Source: Pirellulales bacterium
GTDB taxonomy: Bacteria > Planctomycetota > Planctomycetia > Pirellulales > JAICIG01
NCBI GenBank assembly: GCA_025924495.1
Contig: JAICIG010000252.1
Coordinates: 1 to 11,564, forward strand
Length of the DNA stretch: 11,564 bases
Reading direction: 5' to 3'
Of the stretch, positions 1 to 5,670 are shown one piece after another. Position numbers and translations under genes: made by a program. The notes under the pieces were generated by a model. That model had not been told where the DNA came from. It saw only the letters and a list, made by a program, of their open reading frames with translations, and did no database searches. Within the stretch, counting starts at the first letter, position 1. Each line of letters starts with the position of its first letter.

Positions 1-102
1 CAGACCAGAGTCATGTTCAACTACATTCATGCGTTTCTCAATCGGCACAACGTCCCCAGCGATGCCGATGTCGTCGCAACCCGGGCCCAGGTGGTCTGGT
101 GA
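1..102 (+). CDS. C-terminal fragment of an unidentified protein (5' end outside window)
   Basis: Frame 1 is open from the first base to a TGA at 100-102 and encodes the last 33 residues of a protein, including FNYIHAFLNRHNVPSDADVV. About three quarters of the codons end in G or C, as in the genuine genes of this window, and the peptide looks like ordinary soluble helical protein. It ends 82 bp before the convergent blaR-type gene, and a strong hairpin sits in the gap, which is the usual layout for two convergent gene ends. I do not recognise the family, and the fragment is too short to suggest a function. It could be a chance open frame, but the codon bias and position favour a real gene end. 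Confidence 0.5.
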   Translation, partial: QTRVMFNYIHAFLNRHNVPSDADVVATRAQVVW

Positions 103-119
103 TCGGCGTCAAAATGAGA

Positions 120-152
120 ATGCCTGTCCGGCGGCGAGCGCCGGACAGGCAT
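120..152 (-). terminator. Hairpin terminator of the blaI-blaR pair
   Basis: A perfect 14-bp inverted repeat (120-133 and 139-152) with a 5-base loop lies 33 bases past the stop of the minus-strand blaR-type gene. Read on the minus strand it is followed by a modestly T-rich stretch (TCTCATTTTGA), so it fits an intrinsic terminator with an imperfect U-tract. On the plus strand no T-run follows, although the stem could still help end transcription of the converging gene. Confidence 0.7.
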
Positions 153-184
153 CAGATTGGATCTGTCAACCATCGAATTCCTGG

Positions 185-2881
185 TTAGAAGCTGCTGATC
201 ACCTCGCCGCCCGCGCGACTTATCAGCGCCCGCAGAATGTTCTGGTCGACATTATTCTGGATTGCTCGCACCGAGCCGTCGGCAAACGCCGCCGAGAACG
301 TGTTAGGCTCGTAGCCGCCCAATTTGGGCAGCGGCTTCGCCGGATCGTAGGGGATGTCTTCGGGCTTCGTCCAGGGAATCGGCCGTTGAGCCTCTACGAC
401 GGCAATCGTGTTGGATGTGCCGTCGGTTATCTCCGGTATGGCCGTGGGCTTCATGCCGGGGAAGATCGTCGTATCGCCGGTCAGGAGGAAATAGGAGCTG
501 AACTTGCTCTTCGGATCGGCCTGGGCGTGGCGGAAAACGACAGGAATTTGCTCGAGCACTTTCTTGTTGTTCTCGCTATCCCATGGTTCGTCCATCTTGT
601 ACTGCTGATAGAGCGCCGCCCGGTCGAGATACGGCAGCAATTCAATCCGCCAGCTATGCGGAGTTTTGCCATCGGGCCCGATCACGACGGCCGCCGGGAA
701 ATGCTTGTTGACATCCGCGTAGTTGTGCATGGCCAGCATGATCTGCTTCATGTTGTTCATGCTCTGGGCGCGCTGGGCGGCGCCGCGCGCCGCCAGAACG
801 GCGGGGGCTAAGACGGAGACCGCGGTGTCCGCGACGTCGAGCTCGGTCTGGCTTTGCAATCGCACGACAGTCGCTTCCGTTTTCAGCTCGGCCCTCTTCA
901 ATATTTCCGTACCCAGATCGGAAAGGGCCAGGATGGCGCCGGCCTGCGGGGGCGGCTGCGGAGCTGAGGCCAGTTGATTCGCCAATTGACTCAGCATGTT
1001 CTTGGCTAACGTCACGCCCGCTTCGAGCGTGTTGCCGACCTGCTGAGCCTGCTCGGGGGTTCGGCATTGCGCCAACATTTGCAATTGCAATCCCTCGGAG
1101 ATCTTCGCGGATACGTAGACTCGCTCCGTCTGCTCCCACAAGGGGGAAAACGAGCCAAGGACTGCAGCCTCCGGCGGCGGTTGTTTCAGTGCAGGGCCGA
1201 TCGCAGCGTTGAGCAACGACATGTTTACCATCGCGACCGCCTCGCCCGCCGGCCATTCAGCGGCCCAGTCGGGCTTTCCCGACGCGGCCTTGCCCGTGAT
1301 TAGCACACGCTGCACCTGCGCTTCGGGGGCGAGCACGATCGTGCGATCATCCGGCAAGAAATAGGCGGAGGGCCGGGGACTGTTGGCCGATTTGAAGTAG
1401 CTTTTGCCGCCGACGTTCACCTGCTCGCCGTTTCCCAGCGATTTGTCGCCAAAACTTTTCCAATCGTGAGCTTGTTTGGTGCGCATCACGACAATCGGGC
1501 TCGGCGGTGGCCCACCAGGCGCGGGAAAATTCGGCAGCGCGAGCTTGATTTCAGCGATATCCTCGACATTCAGCCCAAGATTTTTGCTCACGCCGGCTTG
1601 TTCGTTGAGCAGTTTCAGCAAGGGTTGCATCTCGGGCCGAGCGAGCACGTCTGCGGGGCGGATCACCGCCACGGCCGCGGCACTGGCAGGAATGTAGCTC
1701 CAGTCGATTTCCGCCGCGCCTTCCGCTTTGGCGGGCTTGGCAGGCCCTTGGGCCAGGCTTTCGCCAGCAGGGCCTCGTAGGCCCGCGAACAATAGTCCGA
1801 CGCTGCCGATCAGCGCCACGATGGCAACCTGCCGTCCGCGCGACATGGCCGCGGGACGGAATTGCCGTGGATTTCGCAACATGTCGATTCTCCTCAGAAA
1901 GGCGCCTCGGCCGGGAAGAAACGGCCGAGCGGCCCAGGCTATCGCTCGGTCGTCTTGCCTGAGCGCCATCTGCGCCAGGGTGATAAGATAGGCTTCGCGC
2001 CCGCCCACGGCCTCTGCGCCCAGAGCGTCGGCGGCCAGTTCCTGTTCCAGCCGCAAACGCCGGGCAAGCCAGTGCACAATAGGATGATAAAAGTGCATAG
2101 CCACGCTGAATTGAGCCAGCAGTGCGGCGATATAATCGCCGCGGCCCACGTGGGCAATCTCATGGGCCAGTACGACGCGTTGCTCGCTCGGCGTCCACTC
2201 GCGCCAAAAGACCGGCAATAGCACCAACGGCCGACGCCACCCGATTGTGGCCGGCGCCGCTAGCCGCAGCGATTCGCGGACCTCAATTTTATGGCGGCAC
2301 TTGAGCTGCCGGCAGATTTGGGCCGTTAACGAGCGTAATGATTCATCGGCGATGGCTAATGACTCTTTGCGCAAGCGGCGGACGGCAAGCAATCCCAATA
2401 CAAGTCGCAACAGTGCGGCCGACACGCCGACTACAAAGATAAGACCAACCAACGTCGGCCAGCGCACGAGTCGAGACGACGAAGCGGGTGTTTCGACAGG
2501 ATGCTTCAGTTGTCGCCAAAAGGCGCTCCACGCCGCGCCCGCAACCTCCACGTTCGAAATGGTCTTCCGGTCGCCCAGGTCTGCCGGTGCGGCAACCGCT
2601 GCTTCGGACGACGATGCGTGTTCCGGAGCCTCGGCGACAGGTTGTACAGTGGAAGCGGCGTCTGATGCTGTCTGCTCGCCAGGCGCCAGCGTGAACCAAC
2701 GAGGCCAGGGCGAAAGGGTCAAGGCGGAGACGCCGAGCGTCGTGAACAAGAATGCCGCAGCGGCCAGCGAACCGGCCGCGGGGCCCAGTCGCCTAACTAC
2801 TAGATAGAGCGACATCCCCGCGAGCGAGAACAGCGTCACCTGCAAGGCGCCCCACAATAGACTTGCTCCAAAGGCGTTCAT
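185..2881 (-). CDS. BlaR1-type M56 membrane metallopeptidase fused to a C-terminal DUF1559 domain
   Basis: An 898-residue membrane protein, likely the signal-transducing protease partner of the BlaI-type repressor encoded just upstream. Two hydrophobic segments lie at about 8-30 and 34-58, and a third at about 142-168. The M56 zinc site follows: HEIAH at 240-244, with the third ligand probably in EQELAAD (279-285). A fourth segment at about 350-368 is followed by a Pro/Ala/Lys linker. Residues about 390-690 form an unidentified, probably extracytoplasmic, domain. Residues about 692-898 match DUF1559: NNMKQIMLAMHNY (709-721), DGTSNT (820-825), FADGSVR (866-872) and a GGEVISS end. No prepilin leader precedes this module. 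In classical BlaR1 that position holds a penicillin-binding sensor domain. By family knowledge the protease relieves BlaI repression on a signal; the signal here is unknown. The ATG overlaps the upstream stop (ATGA), suggesting translational coupling. Confidence 0.9.
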   Translation of the reverse strand: MNAFGASLLWGALQVTLFSLAGMSLYLVVRRLGPAAGSLAAAAFLFTTLGVSALTLSPWPRWFTLAPGEQTASDAASTVQPVAEAPEHASSSEAAVAAPADLGDRKTISNVEVAGAAWSAFWRQLKHPVETPASSSRLVRWPTLVGLIFVVGVSAALLRLVLGLLAVRRLRKESLAIADESLRSLTAQICRQLKCRHKIEVRESLRLAAPATIGWRRPLVLLPVFWREWTPSEQRVVLAHEIAHVGRGDYIAALLAQFSVAMHFYHPIVHWLARRLRLEQELAADALGAEAVGGREAYLITLAQMALRQDDRAIAWAARPFLPGRGAFLRRIDMLRNPRQFRPAAMSRGRQVAIVALIGSVGLLFAGLRGPAGESLAQGPAKPAKAEGAAEIDWSYIPASAAAVAVIRPADVLARPEMQPLLKLLNEQAGVSKNLGLNVEDIAEIKLALPNFPAPGGPPPSPIVVMRTKQAHDWKSFGDKSLGNGEQVNVGGKSYFKSANSPRPSAYFLPDDRTIVLAPEAQVQRVLITGKAASGKPDWAAEWPAGEAVAMVNMSLLNAAIGPALKQPPPEAAVLGSFSPLWEQTERVYVSAKISEGLQLQMLAQCRTPEQAQQVGNTLEAGVTLAKNMLSQLANQLASAPQPPPQAGAILALSDLGTEILKRAELKTEATVVRLQSQTELDVADTAVSVLAPAVLAARGAAQRAQSMNNMKQIMLAMHNYADVNKHFPAAVVIGPDGKTPHSWRIELLPYLDRAALYQQYKMDEPWDSENNKKVLEQIPVVFRHAQADPKSKFSSYFLLTGDTTIFPGMKPTAIPEITDGTSNTIAVVEAQRPIPWTKPEDIPYDPAKPLPKLGGYEPNTFSAAFADGSVRAIQNNVDQNILRALISRAGGEVISSF

Positions 2882-3261
2882 CGTCGATGCTCCTTGAGAA
2901 TTTCCTCCAACACGCTTCGTTCTTTCGCCGTGAGCTTCTTTTGCCCCATCAGTCGCACCAGCAATTGTTCTCGGGAGCCTTGGAAGACTCTCTCGACGAG
3001 ATCGCTTAGCAGACGGCCTGAAACCTCCTCGTAGCTTCGCGACGGCCGGTACTTAAAGGGCCGCTCGTCGTTCGTCTGCTCAATGAAATGTTTGTCGCAG
3101 AGAATTCGCACGAGCGTGGCGACCGTGGTGTAGGCCCGCTCTAAGCCGGCGGCCGCCAAATCCTCCTGGACGTCGGCGACGGTTAGTTCGCCTCGCTTCC
3201 AGAACACCTGCATCACCTCCAACTCGCGCTCGGTCAGCTCCTTGGCCGGCGGCCGCGCCAT
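2878..3261 (-). CDS. BlaI/MecI/CopY-family winged-helix repressor
   Basis: A 127-residue protein of normal BlaI length. Residues about 8-75 form the winged helix: LTERELEVMQVFW opens helix 1, TVADVQEDL follows, and YTTVATLVRIL (44-54) is the recognition helix typical of BlaI/MecI proteins. KYRPS (70-74) closes the wing. The C-terminal half (ERVFQGSREQLLVRLM onward) is the usual dimerisation region. The start is supported by a GGGAGG Shine-Dalgarno sequence 7 bases upstream of the ATG. It is cotranscribed with the M56 protease gene through an ATGA overlap. Family members bind dyads in their own promoter as dimers and leave when cleaved or otherwise inactivated through the BlaR partner. Repeats in the promoter region suggest autoregulation. 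The targets outside this locus are unknown, so no resistance function is implied. Confidence 0.93.
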   Translation of the reverse strand: MARPPAKELTERELEVMQVFWKRGELTVADVQEDLAAAGLERAYTTVATLVRILCDKHFIEQTNDERPFKYRPSRSYEEVSGRLLSDLVERVFQGSREQLLVRLMGQKKLTAKERSVLEEILKEHRR

Positions 3262-3273
3262 AACGCACCTCCC
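3262..3273 (-). promoter_or_regulatory. Ribosome binding site of the blaI-type gene
   Basis: The minus strand reads GGGAGG followed by TGCGTT and then ATG, a strong Shine-Dalgarno sequence at standard spacing. It fixes the start at 3261. Confidence 0.75.
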
Positions 3274-3281
3274 TGGAAATC

Positions 3282-3305
3282 AGATTTGGTTAATTAGATT
3301 TGGTT
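3282..3305. repeat. Tandem 10-bp repeat, candidate BlaI operator
   Basis: AGATTTGGTT occurs twice, at 3282-3291 and 3296-3305, with a 14-bp period and an AATT spacer. The pair lies between the candidate -10 box and the ribosome binding site of the blaI-type gene, a position where a bound repressor would block transcription. The first copy also forms the left half of a short dyad, AAATC-A-GATTT (3278-3288 region). The role as an operator is inferred from position and repeat structure only. Confidence 0.45.
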
Positions 3306-3331
3306 TTATAGTAGTTGGGATGCGTTGTCAA
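3305..3331 (-). promoter_or_regulatory. Candidate promoter of the blaI-blaR pair, overlapping a dyad
   Basis: On the minus strand a perfect TTGACA (-35, 3331 to 3326) is followed by TATAAA (-10, 3310 to 3305). The spacer is 15 bases, slightly short; a shifted -10 would give 16-17. Transcription would start about 35-40 bases before the blaI start codon. The plus strand shows an inverted repeat TAGTTG-N11-CAACTA (3312-3317 and 3329-3334) spanning the core promoter, suitable as a second repressor contact. Confidence 0.55.
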
Positions 3332-3334
3332 CTA

Positions 3335-3652
3335 TTTTTTTAGGTGAGAATTGCCGCCCCGACTAAGAACCGGCGCGAGCAGAGGGCGCCGCTAAAGCTC
3401 GTCGGCGCGCGATTGAGCGGGACCGACGCAGATCAGGCGGTATTAATGAGAATGAATATCAATAATTTTCAAATCAGGCCTAGATCCGGCCGTCGATACG
3501 ATTACAATGGCGTTCATAAACGACACGATGTCTCAATAGTCGTTGTGTCCCGCGGAGCCCCGCCAGCCAAGGCCGCTTAAGGCCATTCCTGCCAGCCAAG
3601 CTCAAATCCGCGGAATGGAGGGCTGAGTTTCTAGCAGGAAAGGTCTCCCCCG
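3335..3652. other. Non-coding divergent intergenic region upstream of the DUF1559 gene
   Basis: No coding sequence I can support lies here. A 78-codon open frame at 3344-3580 lacks a convincing ribosome site and family resemblance. The stretch holds an AT-rich patch (about 3443-3475), a 10-bp direct repeat GCCAGCCAAG (3562-3571 and 3591-3600), and an inverted repeat CCATTCC/GGAATGG (3583-3589 and 3612-3618) in the leader of the downstream gene. I could not identify a convincing promoter for that gene. Confidence 0.5.
3636..3643 (+). promoter_or_regulatory. Ribosome binding site of the DUF1559 gene
   Basis: AGGAAAGG lies 9 bases before the ATG at 3653, supporting that start. The start also places the prepilin-type leader exactly at the N-terminus. 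Confidence 0.7.
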
Positions 3653-4660
3653 ATGCGAATTCGTCGCGCGTTTACCTTGGTCGAGTTACTGGTTGTCATT
3701 GCCATCATTGGCATGCTTGTCGCATTGCTGTTGCCGGCGGTACAAGCCGCTCGCGAGTCGGCTCGCAGAGCTCAATGCGCTAACAACCTGAAGCAGATTG
3801 GCGTGGCCCTGCATCTGTACATGGATACGAACCGAGCCTTGCCTCCGAGCGGAATCTTTACCTATGCCGGGTCGGCAATGGTGCAAACCTCGCCGTGGTC
3901 CGCGGGCGCCAGGATTCTTCCCTATCTCGAACAGGAAAGCCTGTTTCGGAACATTGACCTTAACGTCGGCTATAGCACGCAGCCGGGCATCAGTTCGAAA
4001 CGCGTTGCTACCTACCTGTGCCCTAGCGAAATTAACGATCGAGGGAGCGGCTCGGATCCGGTCTACGGCAATAAGAACTGGACGCTCAATTACGCCGCCA
4101 ACTACGGAACGTGGAGCGTGTTGACCGCCAAGGCGTCAGCCATGCAAGGCGGAGACGGCGCGTTCGGCCCGAGCCGATCGCTTGGAGCTCGAGATTTCAT
4201 CGACGGGCTGAGCAATACCTTAGCCATGTCGGAAGTGAAGAGCTACAACGCCAAGATCGTCGGCAGTTCCAACACGACGACGTATCCGTCGCCGCTGCCA
4301 CCGCCTGCCTCGCCAGACGCACTGCTTTCGTTATCTCCCTCGTTCGATCCGACGAAGTTCACCCACGTCGAGTGGGTCGACGGGAAGGTGCATGAGACCG
4401 GGTTCACCACGGCGTTCCCGCCGAACACGTTCGTCCGCTATGCCTCGGGCGGCATGGAGTACGACGTGGATTTTATCTCTGCAACCGAATCAAGCCTGGG
4501 CGACACCTACGCCGCAGTGACCTCTCGCAGCTATCATCCGGCGGTCGTGAATTCGTTGCTCATGGATGGCTCCGTGCGCTCGACGGCCGCATCGGTATCC
4601 ATTTGGATATGGCGCGATTTGGGAACGCGCGCAGGCGGCGAAGCGATATCGAGCAACTGA
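3653..4660 (+). CDS. DUF1559 prepilin-type protein with H-X9-DG domain
   Basis: A 335-residue pseudopilin-like protein of the large planctomycete DUF1559 family. The N-terminus is a type IV prepilin-like leader: MRIRRA, then FTLVELLVVIAIIG (7-20), with Glu at +5 of the mature chain. It continues into one membrane helix and the stock sequence LLPAVQAARESARRAQ (26-41), then NNLKQIG. Position -1 is Ala6 rather than the usual Gly. The globular part contains ILPYLEQ (88-94), LCPSE (122-126) and DGLSNT (184-189). The family's C-terminal H-X9-DG motif is intact: His295 and Asp305-Gly306. It ends GGEAISSN. By family it should be processed by a prepilin peptidase and sit in the inner membrane with its body outside; its function is unknown. 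It is divergent from blaI and convergent with the next gene. Confidence 0.93.
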   Translation: MRIRRAFTLVELLVVIAIIGMLVALLLPAVQAARESARRAQCANNLKQIGVALHLYMDTNRALPPSGIFTYAGSAMVQTSPWSAGARILPYLEQESLFRNIDLNVGYSTQPGISSKRVATYLCPSEINDRGSGSDPVYGNKNWTLNYAANYGTWSVLTAKASAMQGGDGAFGPSRSLGARDFIDGLSNTLAMSEVKSYNAKIVGSSNTTTYPSPLPPPASPDALLSLSPSFDPTKFTHVEWVDGKVHETGFTTAFPPNTFVRYASGGMEYDVDFISATESSLGDTYAAVTSRSYHPAVVNSLLMDGSVRSTAASVSIWIWRDLGTRAGGEAISSN

Positions 4661-4662
4661 TT

Positions 4663-4686
4663 GCCGACGAAACGATTCGCGTCGGC
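4663..4686. terminator. Hairpin between convergent gene ends
   Basis: A 7-bp perfect inverted repeat, GCCGACG (4663-4669) and CGTCGGC (4680-4686), with a 10-base loop lies in the 53-bp gap between two convergent stop codons. An alternative pairing adds CGAA/TTCG inside with a small bulge. No T-run follows on either strand, so it is at best a weak or bidirectional terminator. Confidence 0.4.
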
Positions 4687-4713
4687 GCCGCGGACTACGA
4701 CCGTGCGCAACGG

Positions 4714-5457
4714 CTACCGCTTTTTAGCTTCGCCCTCGCCCTCGAAGGTCGACGCGAGCGGCTCGGCAGTCTTTTGCGACGGACTGCTCGAGCCTTCGCG
4801 CGTCGTAGTTCCGGCCACATAGAGCTCGCCTTCCCGCAGCTCGATGGTTTCGAGCTGGTAGGCGTTTTCCTGCTCGTCGTGCGGCGGATGTAAATGAATC
4901 ACCGCCACCGGGTCTCCGCCCGCTTGCAGCCAGTTGAGCGGGAGATTCGCTTCGGCCGCTGCTTGCGAAATGAGTTCCAGAACTTTCGCCAAGGGAAGCG
5001 GCAACGAGCCGGCTCGAGCCTTGTGAATGCGGACCGACAACACATTCGGCTCTTGCATGTAAACCTCGCCGTCGAGCGACAAAACCGCTTCGACCGGGCC
5101 ATCTTGATAGCGGCAGGCCAGGCTGACGCATTTCGGTTGGATAGCAACTCGAGGTTCGGCGATGCCCTGCGGCTGCAACTCGGGGAAATTCTTGGGCAGA
5201 TCGACTGCCAGCCAGCCGTTGATCTCGTCGGCCGTAAATAACGCCTGCCATCGGCCCTCGCGATGGACATTGCTGGCGAGCGCGGCGGCGTTCTCGAGCA
5301 GTCGGTCGCTTTCCTCCTGCAGTTGCGGAGGCGGAACGTGCAATGCTTGCTGATAGAACGAAGGCACGTGTCGGGCAGCGAACCACAGCCAGCCGAGCAA
5401 CAGCGCGGCCGCGACCGTCAAGCTGCCTGCGATTACGGCGGCCACGCGTAGTTTCAT
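4714..5457 (-). CDS. Membrane-anchored protein of unknown function, YpmS/DUF2140-like layout
   Basis: A 247-residue protein with an N-terminal anchor or uncleaved signal (MKLRVAAVIAG, hydrophobic to about residue 27), so the body is probably extracytoplasmic. I chose the ATG at 5457 because it puts this segment at the N-terminus and has GGAG 8 bases upstream. The open frame runs to 5511, but the extra 18 residues are polar and unlike a signal. Visible features are FTADEINGWLAVDLP (about 74-88), alternating beta-type segments, and a SLPLPLAKVLELI stretch followed by LPLNW. This order (E-x-N-x-W/L motif, beta strands, LPLP before a helix) resembles the YpmS/DUF2140 type of membrane-anchored protein, but I hold that resemblance weakly. 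The C-terminus is Ser/Glu/Lys-rich and probably disordered. Nothing here allows a function to be named. It has its own candidate promoter. Confidence 0.8.
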   Translation of the reverse strand: MKLRVAAVIAGSLTVAAALLLGWLWFAARHVPSFYQQALHVPPPQLQEESDRLLENAAALASNVHREGRWQALFTADEINGWLAVDLPKNFPELQPQGIAEPRVAIQPKCVSLACRYQDGPVEAVLSLDGEVYMQEPNVLSVRIHKARAGSLPLPLAKVLELISQAAAEANLPLNWLQAGGDPVAVIHLHPPHDEQENAYQLETIELREGELYVAGTTTREGSSSPSQKTAEPLASTFEGEGEAKKR

Positions 5458-5570
5458 GCGGTTGTCTCCGCCCCCGGTACATGTCAGGCGGTCGGCGAAA
5501 ACGACTCCCAAGCTGCTCCGGTCGCACCGCCGCTATTGCCAAATCCCGGCCCCAGCCCGACCGGCAGAGA

Positions 5571-5599
5571 ATGGTAGAAGTGCCGCCCCTACGCGTCAA
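5571..5599 (-). promoter_or_regulatory. Candidate promoter of the membrane-anchored protein gene
   Basis: On the minus strand TTGACG (5599 to 5594) is followed after exactly 17 bases by TACCAT (5576 to 5571). It lies in the 213-bp gap between the tyrS stop and the start at 5457, leaving a leader of roughly 105 bases. It is a reasonable sigma-70-type match but is unproven in a GC-rich planctomycete. Confidence 0.4.
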
Positions 5600-5670
5600 T
5601 GCGGATTTGGCCGCGAAAACAATCGACGAAATTCACACAATTCATTATTAAATCTGGAGTTGCGTCGACT

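Noticed and set aside
29..811. A 260-codon plus-strand open frame
   Set aside because: It is entirely antisense to the C-terminal DUF1559 part of the M56 fusion, whose protein shows clear family motifs. Composition (Arg/His/Gly-rich) is typical of a shadow frame in GC-rich DNA.
3312..3341. Dyad followed by a T-run on the plus strand, like a terminator
   Set aside because: The stem is only 6 bp with an 11-base loop, no plus-strand gene ends upstream, and the sequence is better explained as the blaI promoter and operator.
3344..3580. A 78-codon plus-strand open frame in the divergent region
   Set aside because: No convincing ribosome site, mixed codon bias and no recognisable domain; the region contains AT-rich regulatory-looking sequence.
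4724..5599. A 291-codon minus-strand open frame overlapping the membrane-anchored protein gene
   Set aside because: Its product is Arg/Gly-rich with no signal or motif, whereas the alternative frame gives a well-formed membrane-anchored protein with a ribosome site.
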